Positions 24,500 through 32,861 are shown, counted from the first letter of the stretch. The stretch: 64,000 bases of DNA from Pacificimonas sp036351775 (GCA_036351775.1 JAZBPX010000023.1:98377-162376); one strand, 5' to 3'. Made by a program: numbers and translations. The notes: generated from the letters alone by a model not told the origin.

Positions 24500-25429
24500 T
24501 CAGGCGTAATGCGCGAGGCGCAAACCGGGCCGCGGCCAGCGGACCTTTGCCAGCTGGCCCGTCGTCGACAGGCAGACCCACGCATCCTGCATGTCCTCGC
24601 CGCCGAAACAGATGTTCGTGGTCAGGATATCGGGAAAATCGAACTGTTCCGCCGTTCCGGCCGCGGGGTTCACCGACGCGATGCCGGGCGTCTCGATCAG
24701 CGTCGCAACGCAGACATTCCCCTCCGCATCGACCGCGAGCGAATCGAGAAGCGTACGCCCAGCCCAGCCATAGGCAACGCGGCCGGGAAAACTGGCGAGG
24801 GGACCGGGCGCGACCTCGCCGTCTCCGGTGATGTCGAGAGCCAACAGCTGCCGCTCATTGGTGAGAGCGGTGTAAACGGTCTTCCCGTCCGGCGAGAGGC
24901 CGACGCCGTTCATGTTCGGCCCGCGCGCGGCTTGGCGGATATCGGACCCATCGGCCCTAGCCCAGTACAGCCCGCCATGATCGTGGCCATAGGCCCGCAC
25001 CTTTCCAAGATCGGTAAACCAGAAGGCGCCGGAGCCGTTCATTTCGAAGACGATATCGTTCGGGCCAGAGAGGGCATGGCCGTCACAGGCTTCGTAGAGG
25101 CGCTCGACCTTGCCGCTGGCGATATCGATGCGTTCGATGCGGCCGGTGTCGTAGTCTTCGGGCGCGATGCCGGGGAACAGGCTGCCGTCCGGCCCCTTCG
25201 ACCAGAGGAAGCCGCCATTGTTGCAGCAGTAGAGCGCGCCGTCGGGCCCCAGCGCGAGGCCATTGGGCCCGCCTCCCGGTTCCGCGACCGTTTCCTTGCG
25301 GCCATCCGGAAAAACGCGCGTGACCCGTCCCGCCTCGATCTCGACAAGAATGATGGAGCCGTCCTTCATCCAGACCGGCCCCTCGGGGAAACGCAGGCCG
25401 TCGGCGATGATGGTGTAATCGAGTTGCAT
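24500..25429 (-). CDS. SMP-30/gluconolactonase-like beta-propeller protein
   Basis: A 309-residue six-bladed propeller of the SMP-30/LRE family. The metal ligands expected for the family are visible: E16 in LRFPEGPVW, the Asn in SGPNDIVF and the Asp in LDSLAVDAEGN. YxCNNGGF, GRIERIDIASGKVERLY and MNGVGLSPDGKTVY are typical blade segments. Members hydrolyse sugar lactones or related esters; the substrate here is open. No signal peptide is seen. It lies first in the minus-strand run that continues into the Mla-type genes, but a shared function is not evident. Confidence 0.85.
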   Translation of the reverse strand: MQLDYTIIADGLRFPEGPVWMKDGSIILVEIEAGRVTRVFPDGRKETVAEPGGGPNGLALGPDGALYCCNNGGFLWSKGPDGSLFPGIAPEDYDTGRIERIDIASGKVERLYEACDGHALSGPNDIVFEMNGSGAFWFTDLGKVRAYGHDHGGLYWARADGSDIRQAARGPNMNGVGLSPDGKTVYTALTNERQLLALDITGDGEVAPGPLASFPGRVAYGWAGRTLLDSLAVDAEGNVCVATLIETPGIASVNPAAGTAEQFDFPDILTTNICFGGEDMQDAWVCLSTTGQLAKVRWPRPGLRLAHYA

Positions 25430-25455
25430 GGGGACAGACCCTAGCGCCTCTCCCT

Positions 25456-25497
25456 GTCATCCTGAACCCCGGACTCCGATCCGGGGTTCAGGATGAC
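25456..25497. repeat. Perfect 17-bp stem-loop, GTCATCCTGAACCCCGG type
   Basis: The arms 25456-25472 and 25481-25497 are exact reverse complements with the 8-base loop ACTCCGAT. It lies between two divergent genes (SMP-30 and GFA), so it does not terminate either. It shares the GTCAT...ATGAC ends with the other palindromes in the window but has a different stem, so it is a separate subfamily. Confidence 0.85.
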
Positions 25498-25579
25498 GGC
25501 ATTAGCGGGCGGCGGGCAACGCCAGGTTTGACCGCCCCTGCGTTCTTGCTATGTTCGCGCGATTCGCAGGGAGACGCCA

Positions 25580-25987
25580 ATGCTCAGGGGAAGTTGTTGC
25601 TGCCGCGCGGTTCGATTTGAAGTCGATGAGATGCCGGGAATGATGGCGACCTGTCACTGCACGCGCTGCCGCAAGGTCGGGGCAAGCACGTTCGTCTTCG
25701 TCGAGGCGGCGCAGTTTCGTCTGACGGCGGGGGCGGACGCCATCCGTACCTACGCGCCGGAATCGGGCTATCGCTATACCCGCGCCTTTTGCGGCAGCTG
25801 CGGGACGGCGCTGGGCGAGATCGGCGCGAAGGACGGCAGTTTTCCGGTGCCGGCGAACTGTTTCGACGATCCGCTGCCTCTGACCGTCAAGTTTCACGAG
25901 TTCGTCGCCGAGAAACCGGACTGGCTGCCGATCTGCGATGGTGCCAAGCAGTTCGACGGGCATCCGGTCAAAGCCGAAGGGGCATGA
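25580..25987 (+). CDS. GFA family (glutathione-dependent formaldehyde-activating-like) zinc protein
   Basis: A 135-residue single-domain protein with the Cys pattern of the GFA/CENP-V fold: GSCCCRAV near the N-terminus, CHCTRCRK, and FCGSCGTALG. These bind two zinc ions. Family members include the formaldehyde-glutathione adduct enzyme, but most bacterial paralogues have no assigned activity, so the name should not be taken as function. Its stop overlaps the rmuC start by four bases (ATGA), which suggests joint translation. Confidence 0.88.
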   Translation: MLRGSCCCRAVRFEVDEMPGMMATCHCTRCRKVGASTFVFVEAAQFRLTAGADAIRTYAPESGYRYTRAFCGSCGTALGEIGAKDGSFPVPANCFDDPLPLTVKFHEFVAEKPDWLPICDGAKQFDGHPVKAEGA

Positions 25988-27489
25988 TGACGACAGAGAC
26001 GATCGTATTGGCAGCAGGCGCGCTGATCCTAGGGGTCGGACTGGGCTGGCTGATTTGGGGCCGGAGCCTAGGTCCGGCGCGCGCCGAGCGGGAGGCGGCC
26101 CGGGCAGCGGCGGAGGAAGAGCGGGCAGCGCATGCTGCCACCCGCGACGATCTGGCGATGGCGAAGTCGGACAGAGCGCTCGCCGAGAGGGACGTCGCCA
26201 ATGCGGGGGAAAAACTGGTTGAAGCGCGAGCGGAAATCGAACGGCTGAGGCCGATGGAAACAAATCTGGCGCGCATTCAGTCATCGCTGTCCGAACGCGA
26301 TAAGAATTTTGCGGACCGCGAGGCCGACCTCGACAAGCGCTTCGCAGTGCTCGCGGAGAAGGCGCTGGAAGGCTCTACGGAGAAGTTCCTGAAACGCGCC
26401 AAGGATGTTCTGGAAGGGCACGAGAAGGCGGCGGGGCGGGGCCTCGAGAAGAACCGGGGCGAGCTGGAAAAGCTGATCGCGCCAATGCGCGACACGCTGA
26501 CGAAATATCAGGAGCGGCTGAAGGAAATCGAGGACAAGCGTGCCAACGCTTACGGCGCGATCACGACCGCCATCGCGCAGGTGCGCGAGGGACAGGAGGG
26601 CGTGCGCGACGAGGCGCGGCGGATCGTCGGTGCGCTGCGAAACGCCCCGAAGGCGCGCGGGCGCTGGGGCGAGCAGCAGCTGCGCCGGGTGCTGGAGATG
26701 GCCGGCCTCAGCCCGCACTGCGACTTTGCCGAGGAAGTGCATGTGACGGGCGAAGACGGCACCTTCCGCCCCGATGTCGTCGTGAACCTGCCGCAGGACC
26801 GAGTGCTGGTGATTGACGCGAAGGTGTCGCTGAACAGCTATGAGGACGCGCAGCACGCAGAGACGGATGACGAGCGGGCGGCTCACCTGCTCGCGCATGC
26901 CAAGGCGATCCGGCATCACGTCGATACTTTGGGCAAAAAAAGCTATACGCGGCAGTTCGACGACACCTTGGATTTCGTCATCATGTTCGTGCCGGGCGAG
27001 AACTTCCTCGCCGCCGCGCTGGAGACAGATCAGGAGTTGTTCAACACTGCCTTCGAAAAGGGCGTGCTCCTCGCCGGACCGACCAACCTGATCGCGATTG
27101 CGCGTACGGTCGCGATGGTCTGGCAGCAGGAGCGCGCGGCGGAAAATGTCCGCGAGATCGCGGCCCTCGGCAAGGAACTCTACGAGCGCCTGGCGACAAT
27201 GGGCGACCATGTCGCGCGCGTCGGCAAGAATCTTGACCAGGCGACGGGCGCCTACAACAAGATGGTGGGCAGCTTGGAAAGCCAGGTCCTGACGTCCGCC
27301 CGGCGGTTCAAGGACCTCGACATCGATCCGCCGAAGAAGGAGCTGTCGGTACTTGAGCCTGCGGCGACCGAAGCGCGGGACCTGTCGAAGCTGGCCGCGC
27401 CGGTTGTGGGCGAGGTTGAGAACGCCAGAGGCGGTGAGGCGACTGCTGACGCAGGCGAGAGCGATGAGGCCCGGGAAGCGGCGGAGTAG
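25984..27489 (+). CDS. rmuC: DNA recombination protein RmuC
   Basis: A 501-residue protein with an N-terminal membrane helix (LAAGALILGVGLGWLIWG), a long Ala/Glu/Arg-rich coiled coil (about 30-110), and the RmuC nuclease-like domain (about 190-430). In that domain KARGRWGEQQLRRVLEMAG, FRPDVVVNLPQDRVLVIDAKVSL and FVPGENFLAAALETD are conserved; the PDVVVNL...IDAK part is PD-(D/E)XK-like. RmuC limits recombination at inverted repeats in E. coli. The start is the ATG at 25984, in the ATGA overlap with the GFA gene. An acidic, Ala-rich tail closes the protein. Confidence 0.93.
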   Translation: MMTTETIVLAAGALILGVGLGWLIWGRSLGPARAEREAARAAAEEERAAHAATRDDLAMAKSDRALAERDVANAGEKLVEARAEIERLRPMETNLARIQSSLSERDKNFADREADLDKRFAVLAEKALEGSTEKFLKRAKDVLEGHEKAAGRGLEKNRGELEKLIAPMRDTLTKYQERLKEIEDKRANAYGAITTAIAQVREGQEGVRDEARRIVGALRNAPKARGRWGEQQLRRVLEMAGLSPHCDFAEEVHVTGEDGTFRPDVVVNLPQDRVLVIDAKVSLNSYEDAQHAETDDERAAHLLAHAKAIRHHVDTLGKKSYTRQFDDTLDFVIMFVPGENFLAAALETDQELFNTAFEKGVLLAGPTNLIAIARTVAMVWQQERAAENVREIAALGKELYERLATMGDHVARVGKNLDQATGAYNKMVGSLESQVLTSARRFKDLDIDPPKKELSVLEPAATEARDLSKLAAPVVGEVENARGGEATADAGESDEAREAAE

Positions 27490-27509
27490 CCATCCCGCCG
27501 TTCCTACCT

Positions 27510-27614
27510 GTCATCCCCGCGAACGCGGGGATCCATTGACCGCAGGCGCGGCAAGCGCACCGCTGACTGGCCATCGCGCGAGAATGACTAGATCCCCAAC
27601 TGCGCGGGGAGGAC
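27510..27614. repeat. Degenerate inverted pair of GTCAT palindromes between convergent genes (copies F1 and F2)
   Basis: F1 at 27510-27534 (GTCATCCCCGCGAACGCGGG...) is intact. F2 at 27591-27614 is the opposite orientation and degraded (GATCCCCAACTGCGCGGGGA). A further fragment ending GAGAATGAC is at about 27575-27588. They fill the gap between the ends of rmuC (+) and the 65-residue gene (-), where stem-loops could help end transcription from either side. Confidence 0.75.
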
Positions 27615-27659
27615 AATTTCGGGTTTGGGACCGCGGGCCGGGGCCAGCAGGCTCAGCCG

Positions 27660-27857
27660 TTAAATCCCCGCCACGCCGTCAGCGTCGACCGCGCCGTCGT
27701 CGGTAAGGGTGCCGACGACGCGGACGGGTTTTTCGACAAGGTCGACCGGTGTTCGCAGCAGAATCAGGCGGATACGGCCCTCGCCATTGTCGCGCAGCAG
27801 CTCGAACGCCGCACCGTCGCGCTTCAGTATGCCGGTCTCGTCGAAGGGGGAGCTCAC
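27660..27857 (-). CDS. Small protein, DUF5818-like
   Basis: A 65-residue protein with the pattern GILKRDGAAFELLRDNGEGRIRL, then LRTPVDLVEKPVRVVGTL and VDADGV. This is a compact beta-strand layout resembling DUF5818 (single OB-like domain) proteins; no function is known. It starts with GTG on a GTGA overlap with the cupin stop (27854-27857), so it is expressed with the cupin and SpoU genes. The overlap makes it likely to be a real gene despite its size. Confidence 0.65.
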   Translation of the reverse strand: MSSPFDETGILKRDGAAFELLRDNGEGRIRLILLRTPVDLVEKPVRVVGTLTDDGAVDADGVAGI

Positions 27858-28423
27858 AACGCCGCCAGTTTCGCGTCGAACACCCCGTCGATCAGGACGA
27901 AGCAGACGCGGCAGGGTTTGCCGGAGCGGTTGGCCCAGCCGTGGTTGGTGCCGCGCTGGATAACGATGTCGCCGGCGCGAACGGTGGTCTCGCCGATATC
28001 CATGATGAGGGTGATCTCGCCGTCGAGAACGATGCCATAGTCGATGCTTTCGGTGCGGTGCATGAAGGCATGGCGCGTGTTCGTCCCGCTGTGGCGGGAG
28101 GCCTCGCCTGCGCCCATTTCCGCGAACAGAGCCTTTGCCTCTTTGGGTGAGACGCTGGCGCTGTCGTCTTCCGGCGGGAAGTCGACGATGCGGATGCGGG
28201 TTCCGTTCGCGGGCGGCGGCAGGACGGGCGGACCGTCTTCAGGCTCGCTGCTGCCTGCACGAATGGGCGCGGGCGCTGCGGCCGTGGCCCACAGCTCCGT
28301 GAAGGTCGTGCCGCGGGCCTCGCCGTAAGTATGCACGCGCGGCGGCGGGCCGTCCTGGAGGATGACCGCGTTGCCGTCTGCGTCATGGCCGGTGACGATG
28401 CGGCGGGTCTGATGGTTCCTCAT
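27854..28423 (-). CDS. Cupin-domain protein
   Basis: A 189-residue protein with a C-terminal double-strand beta-helix. The first cupin motif region is RHAFMHRTESIDYGIVLDGEITLIMD and the second is GDIVIQRGTNHGWANRSGKPCRV. Metal ligands are suggested by H, E and H in these motifs. The N-terminal half is less conserved and Pro-rich. Function unknown; similar proteins are annotated as cupin regulators or dioxygenase-like enzymes. It overlaps both neighbours by four bases (SpoU upstream, small protein downstream). Confidence 0.82.
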   Translation of the reverse strand: MRNHQTRRIVTGHDADGNAVILQDGPPPRVHTYGEARGTTFTELWATAAAPAPIRAGSSEPEDGPPVLPPPANGTRIRIVDFPPEDDSASVSPKEAKALFAEMGAGEASRHSGTNTRHAFMHRTESIDYGIVLDGEITLIMDIGETTVRAGDIVIQRGTNHGWANRSGKPCRVCFVLIDGVFDAKLAAL

Positions 28424-29226
28424 GCTGTGCTCCCGCGCTGCTGGTTCAGGACTTCATAGGCTATCACCGCGCAGCTGACAGCGACGTTCAGGCTGTCGGC
28501 CTTTCCAAGCATCGGAATTTTGACGAGCGCGTCGCAGCGGTCTTCATATTCGGGCGGCAGGCCATGCTGTTCGTTGCCCATGAACAGGAAGGTCGGCGCG
28601 GGGTAGCGGACGGCCTGATAGTCATGGTCGGTGCGAAGGCTGGTGCCGACGAGAAAGCCCTCTCCGGCCCTCAGCCAAGCAAAGAAGTCGTCGCCGCTGC
28701 ACTGCGCGATGGGAATGGTGAAGGCAGCGCCCATCGAGGCGCGGACGGCCTCGACGCTGAAGGGATCACAGCTCTGATCGGTCAGGACCAGGCCGCCTGC
28801 GCCCACCGCGTCCGCCGTACGAAGGATGGTGCCGAGATTGCCGGGATCCTTCAGGCTTTGGCAGACGATCCAGATGCCCGATTCGCTGCGGTCGAAACGG
28901 CCAAGGTCGGTGGGCAGGAAGTCGAAAACGCCGACGACGGCCTGCGGATTATCCTTGCCGACAATTTTCGAGATCAGGTCCGGGGGCACCCGCAGCGCCT
29001 CGCCGCCCGCGTCCTCGACGGCGGCTTCCAGTTGCCGGGTCAGCGCGTGATCGTCGCCAGTGCGCGCGATGGACAGGCGGGGGATATGGCCAGCCTCCAG
29101 GGCCTCGGTGCAGATCCGCAGACCCTCCGCCATGAACTGGCGGTCGGCCTGGCGGTGTTTCTTCTGGGTAAGGGCACGGACGCGCTTGATGACAGCGTTC
29201 GAAAAGCTGGTGATCTCGCGCGGCAT
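28420..29226 (-). CDS. SpoU/TrmH family RNA 2'-O-methyltransferase
   Basis: A 268-residue SPOUT enzyme. Residues about 1-100 form the L30e-like RNA substrate-binding domain (FMAEGLRICTEALEAG). The C-terminal trefoil-knot domain has motif 1 QSLKDPGNLGTILRTADAVGA, motif 2 FLFMGNEQHGLP and motif 3 IPMLGKADSLNVAVSCAVIAYE. Substrate is rRNA or tRNA; an exact site cannot be given from sequence. It precedes the cupin gene with an ATGA overlap and lies 20 bases from the HPr gene on the same strand. Confidence 0.92.
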   Translation of the reverse strand: MPREITSFSNAVIKRVRALTQKKHRQADRQFMAEGLRICTEALEAGHIPRLSIARTGDDHALTRQLEAAVEDAGGEALRVPPDLISKIVGKDNPQAVVGVFDFLPTDLGRFDRSESGIWIVCQSLKDPGNLGTILRTADAVGAGGLVLTDQSCDPFSVEAVRASMGAAFTIPIAQCSGDDFFAWLRAGEGFLVGTSLRTDHDYQAVRYPAPTFLFMGNEQHGLPPEYEDRCDALVKIPMLGKADSLNVAVSCAVIAYEVLNQQRGSTA

Positions 29227-29246
29227 GAACGGCGCCCCGGCGGGGC

Positions 29247-29522
29247 CTATTCCTCGCCGAACTTCTGTTCGACGAGGCCCGCCAGCGCGTCGAGCGCGGC
29301 CTCTGCCTCGGTGCCGGTGGCGGCGATCTGGATTGTGTCACCGGGCGCGGCAGCGAGCATCATCAGGCTCATGATCGAGGTGCCCGCAGCCTTGTTGCCG
29401 TCCTTCTCGACGATGACCTGCGCATCATAGCCATCGGCCATCGTGACGAACTTCGCGCTGGCACGGGCATGCAGGCCGCGCTGGTTGCGGATCACGACCG
29501 ACCGGGAGTGCGCAGCGCTCAG
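29247..29522 (-). CDS. Phosphocarrier protein HPr of the regulatory PTS, probable CTG start
   Basis: A 91-residue HPr if read from CTG at 29522. The phospho-His is H18 in QRGLHARASAKF, and the regulatory serine site is S49 in GTSIMSLMML, the target of HPr kinase. The first ordinary start in frame is a GTG at 29495, but that would remove most of the first beta strand (SRSVVI) and has no ribosome-binding site. The CTG at 29522 overlaps the EIIA stop as CTGA and has GGAG seven bases upstream, matching the four-base overlap style of its neighbours. HPr shuttles phosphate between enzyme I, the ManX-type EIIA and HprK. Confidence 0.92.
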   Translation of the reverse strand: MSAAHSRSVVIRNQRGLHARASAKFVTMADGYDAQVIVEKDGNKAAGTSIMSLMMLAAAPGDTIQIAATGTEAEAALDALAGLVEQKFGEE

Positions 29523-29929
29523 GCTGCCGCTCCGAGGATTTTCGACGCGACGGAGATATATTTCCGCCCGGCTTCCTGCGCCGCCTCGATGGCTTCGGCG
29601 GCGTCCATCTCGTTCCGCACACTGGCCAGCCGAATGAGCATGGGCAGGTTCATGCCGGCGATCACCTCGACCGCGCGCGAATCATCGCCCATCAGGCTGA
29701 TGGCGAGGTTCGAAGGCGTGCCGCCGAACATGTCGGTCAGGACAACGACCCCCTTGCCGGTATCGACGGCGGCGATGGAGTCGGCGATGTCCTTGCGGCG
29801 GCTTTCCATATCGTCATCGGCGTAGATGCAGATCGCCTCGATCTGGTCCTGTTTCCCAACGACATGCTCCATGGCGAGCACAAATTCGCGCGCAAGGCCG
29901 CCATGCGTAACGAGCACCAGTCCAATCAT
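29519..29929 (-). CDS. PTS mannose-type EIIA component (ManX-like), regulatory
   Basis: A 136-residue EIIA of the mannose/fructose family. The phosphorylated histidine is H9 (MIGLVLVTHGGLAREF). GVVVLTDMFGGTPSNLAI is the conserved family signature. There are no EIIB, EIIC or EIID genes nearby, so it does not take part in sugar uptake; in alphaproteobacteria this EIIA receives phosphate from HPr and acts in regulation. It lies 3 bases downstream of rapZ and overlaps HPr. Confidence 0.93.
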   Translation of the reverse strand: MIGLVLVTHGGLAREFVLAMEHVVGKQDQIEAICIYADDDMESRRKDIADSIAAVDTGKGVVVLTDMFGGTPSNLAISLMGDDSRAVEVIAGMNLPMLIRLASVRNEMDAAEAIEAAQEAGRKYISVASKILGAAA

Positions 29930-29932
29930 AGG

Positions 29933-30874
29933 CTAACCTGTTTGCTTGTCCGGTTCGTGGGCGGCGGCGGCGGCATCGCTGCCGTCGGACAGATCGCGGT
30001 GTGTGACCATCGGACTGGCACCGGCCTCCCGTAAATACTCAGCGAGTCGTTCCGCCGTATAGACCGAACGATGGCGACCGCCTGTACACCCGATGGCGAC
30101 CGTTAGATAGGATTTTCCCTCCGCCCGGTAGGCCGGAAGAAGCACCTCGATCAGTTCCGCAATGCGCGCGAAGATGGCGTCGAAGCGGGGATCTGCGGCG
30201 ACGTAAGTGCCCACAGCCTCGTCCTTGCCAGTGAGCGGGCGAAGCGCGTCCTCCCAGTGCGGATTGGCGAGGAAGCGCATGTCGAACACCAGGTCCGCGT
30301 CGCGCGGCAGGCCGCGTGAATAGCCAAAGGACTGGATCGTGACGGTGAGCGCCTGCTCCGAGCCGTCCGTGAACTTCTGCTGAACGGCGCGGCGCAGGTC
30401 ATGGACCGAATAGTCGGTGGTATCGATGACGACATCGGCCCAGCGGCGCAGGGGGGCGAGGATCTCCCGTTCCTGCGCGATGCCGTCGCCGGCAGGGCGG
30501 TCGAGTGCAAGCGGATGACGGCGGCGGGTTTCGGAAAAGCGCTGAATGAGTTCCCCGCCCGCGCAGTCCACGAAGAGGAGGCGGGTGGGGAAGCCGTCCT
30601 CGTTGAGCGACCGAATTTTCTGCGCGACCTCGTCCGCGTTGAAACGGCGCGTGCGGGTATCGATCCCGACCGCAAGCGGACGGGCCTGCAGGGCCGGTGC
30701 CGCCGCCGCCGTTTCGAGAAGGTGCCTGACGAGCGAGAGCGGCAGATTATCCACCACCTCGAACCCCTGGTCTTCCAGCGCATTCAGCGCCGTGGACTTG
30801 CCCGCCCCAGACATGCCGGTGACCACCAGCAGCCCTGGTCGGCGCGTTTCGCCTTCTGAGGAGCGGGTGGGCAT
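29933..30874 (-). CDS. rapZ: RapZ-type nucleotide-binding protein (YvcJ/YhbJ family)
   Basis: A 313-residue protein with Walker A TGMSGAGKSTALNALED near the N-terminus, the conserved RRFSETRRRHPL segment, SFGYSRGLPRDADLVFDMRFL and the C-terminal GCTGGRHRSVYTAERLA. In E. coli RapZ delivers the small RNA GlmZ to RNase E; its role in alphaproteobacteria, where it sits with PTS genes, is not settled. A TTG at 30883 overlaps the hprK stop (TTGA) and could be the start, adding three residues; the ATG at 30874 is used here. Confidence 0.92.
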   Translation of the reverse strand: MPTRSSEGETRRPGLLVVTGMSGAGKSTALNALEDQGFEVVDNLPLSLVRHLLETAAAAPALQARPLAVGIDTRTRRFNADEVAQKIRSLNEDGFPTRLLFVDCAGGELIQRFSETRRRHPLALDRPAGDGIAQEREILAPLRRWADVVIDTTDYSVHDLRRAVQQKFTDGSEQALTVTIQSFGYSRGLPRDADLVFDMRFLANPHWEDALRPLTGKDEAVGTYVAADPRFDAIFARIAELIEVLLPAYRAEGKSYLTVAIGCTGGRHRSVYTAERLAEYLREAGASPMVTHRDLSDGSDAAAAAHEPDKQTG

Positions 30875-30879
30875 CCGTA

Positions 30880-31302
30880 TCAACCTAGGGGCAGCACCGC
30901 GCCGTTCAACAACAGTTCGACCAGGATCGGGGCGGAGGCGGCACGCGGGTCGATCTGGGCAAAGGGGATGGCGAAGGGGCCGAACAGACGCGCGCGGGTC
31001 AGCGGGAAGCGGGGCGGGTCTGCGCGAAGGTCAACGATGGCGGAAAGGCGCGCGGAGGCGGTGTTACGGACCTTGCCGATGCCGAGGCCGCGAAGCTCGA
31101 TCTGTCCAGCGAAGGCAGGGTCTCCGGACAGCATCAGCCCGTCCGGGTGCCGGACCAGGATGACGGTGTCGTCGGCGATTAGCGCTGCGCCCCGGTCGAT
31201 CAGGCGCAGGGCAAGGTCGGACTTTCCGGCCCCTGACGGCCCGCGGATCAGGACACCGCGCCCCCCGGCGGAGACCGCCGTGCCGTGCAGCCGAAAGCTC
31301 AC
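30880..31302 (-). CDS. hprK: HPr kinase/phosphorylase, short C-terminal-domain form
   Basis: A 140-residue protein with only the catalytic domain of HprK. It has LHGTAV at the N-terminus, Walker A GPSGAGKS (21-28), LIADD and the HprK signature IELRGLGIGKVRN. The N-terminal domain of the Firmicutes enzyme (about 130 residues) is missing, as usual in alphaproteobacteria. It phosphorylates HPr on serine, linking carbon status to the PTS and to ChvG/ChvI. The start is GTG overlapping the chvG stop (GTGA, 31299-31302). Confidence 0.92.
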   Translation of the reverse strand: MSFRLHGTAVSAGGRGVLIRGPSGAGKSDLALRLIDRGAALIADDTVILVRHPDGLMLSGDPAFAGQIELRGLGIGKVRNTASARLSAIVDLRADPPRFPLTRARLFGPFAIPFAQIDPRAASAPILVELLLNGAVLPLG

Positions 31303-32861
31303 GCGGCGGGCAGGTCCACGCGGAACCGGGCGCCGCGCTCGCCGGGCCTCGATATGACGGTCAGCGCGCCATCGTGAGCCTCTACAATCGCGCGGGAAAT
31401 GGCGAGACCGAGGCCGCTATGTGTACCGAACCCTTCGCCTTCGGGCCGCTCCGAATAAAATCGGCGGAAAATCTTTTCTTCTGCACCCGAGGGTATCCCC
31501 GGCCCCTCGTCGGCGACGTCGATCGTGACGCGGCCCGCCTCGGCGCTGGTCAGGATCGACACCGCACCGCCCTCCGGTGAAAAGCTGATGGCATTGTCGA
31601 TCAAGTTGCGCATGACCTGTCCAAGGCGCGATTCGTCGCCGAGGACGCAGAAATCCTCGCCGCTGCGTTCTTCCCGGATGGTAACGCCGCCGGGAAGGCC
31701 GCGGTCGCGGTAAAGCGCAACAAAGGTCGATGTCATGTCGACGAGATCGACCGGCTCGAACCGCGCGCGGCTCAGCTCGGCATCAAGGCGCGAGGCGTCG
31801 GAAATGCCGGAGATCAGGCGGTCGATTCGCTGCACGTCGGCAGACGCGATGGCCAGCAGCTGTTTGCGGAGCGCTTCGTCCTCCACGTGCGACAGGCTGT
31901 CGATAGCGCTGCGAAGCGATGTGAGCGGGTTTTTCAGCTCGTGCGCAACGTCCGCGGCAAAGCTCTCGGTCGCGTCGATCCGGCCGCGTAGGGCGGCGGT
32001 CATGTCGGAGAGGCTGCGGGCAAGCTCGCCGATCTCGTCGCGGCGCTTCTTGAAGCGGGGGACGGTCACCTCGCGCGACCGGCCGAGGCGCACGCGCTGC
32101 GCGGCAACCGCGAGGCGGCGCAGCGGGCGAACGATGGTGCGGGCGAGGAAGCTGGTCAGCATCGTCGTCAGGGCAAGAACGCCAAGAAAAACCGCGAACA
32201 GCGTCGCGCGCTCATCGCGAACCACCTGCGTAATGTCCTTCGCGTTCGCCGAGATCGTGAGGACGCGCCCATCCTGGAGCGGGATCGCCGAATAGGTTAG
32301 CGGCGTCCGGTCCGGCGCCAGCCGCAGCGCGGTGGTAACCCGGCCGTCCGCCTGCGCCGCGACGGCGAAAGGGTAGGAGGCGAGCGCATCGGGCTTTGCG
32401 GTATCGAGGTAGGGCGGGTTCTCGGCGACGACCAGGAAGTCGATCACCCTGTCGATCCAGCGCGCGGCGGTCAGCTGCCACACCTCACTTGCCGGATCGC
32501 TCAGCGTGTAGGTCGGCCCCGCCTCCGCCCAGCTATCGAGCGCCAAAGTGCCCGCTCCATCATAGATTCGGATGCGCGTGGTGGTCTGGCGGCCCGCTTC
32601 GCCGATCAGGCGGCGGATTTCCGCGTCGCTGTCGTTGCGGATGCCGCTGGCGATCAGGACGGCCCCGGCGCGCATCTCGTCGAGGCGTTGTTGCAGCAGC
32701 CGGTCGCGAAAGCTCTCCAGATAGACCAGCCCGCCCGCGAACATCAGGATCGCGAACAGGTTCACCGCGAGGATGCGGGTCGTCAATGACCAGCCGCGCG
32801 ACCATTTCAGCTGGCTGTCGTCGGACGCCTCGGCAACTCCGGTGGCTTCATCCGTCGGCAG
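31299..32861 (-). CDS. chvG: Sensor histidine kinase ChvG (ExoS-like)
   Basis: A membrane sensor of about 520 residues. TM1 (TTRILAVNLFAILMFAGGLVYL) and a second helix (AVFLGVLALTTMLTSFLA) enclose a periplasmic domain of about 180 residues. A HAMP segment, the phospho-His box FAADVAHELKNPLTSLR, N box NLIDNAI, and G boxes DEGPGIP and GLGLAISRAIVE follow. It partners ChvI to sense acid, envelope or host signals. The start is unresolved. The ATG overlapping the chvI stop (32851) is out of frame; a CTG at 32861 and a TTG at 32786 are in frame, and an ATG at 32990 would overlap chvI by over 140 bases. Confidence 0.92.
   Translation of the reverse strand: MPTDEATGVAEASDDSQLKWSRGWSLTTRILAVNLFAILMFAGGLVYLESFRDRLLQQRLDEMRAGAVLIASGIRNDSDAEIRRLIGEAGRQTTTRIRIYDGAGTLALDSWAEAGPTYTLSDPASEVWQLTAARWIDRVIDFLVVAENPPYLDTAKPDALASYPFAVAAQADGRVTTALRLAPDRTPLTYSAIPLQDGRVLTISANAKDITQVVRDERATLFAVFLGVLALTTMLTSFLARTIVRPLRRLAVAAQRVRLGRSREVTVPRFKKRRDEIGELARSLSDMTAALRGRIDATESFAADVAHELKNPLTSLRSAIDSLSHVEDEALRKQLLAIASADVQRIDRLISGISDASRLDAELSRARFEPVDLVDMTSTFVALYRDRGLPGGVTIREERSGEDFCVLGDESRLGQVMRNLIDNAISFSPEGGAVSILTSAEAGRVTIDVADEGPGIPSGAEEKIFRRFYSERPEGEGFGTHSGLGLAISRAIVEAHDGALTVISRPGERGARFRVDLPAA

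Noticed and set aside
25456..25497. Perfect hairpin considered as a terminator
   Set aside because: Both neighbouring genes point away from it and there is no T tract, so it cannot end either transcript. It is better treated as a repeat.
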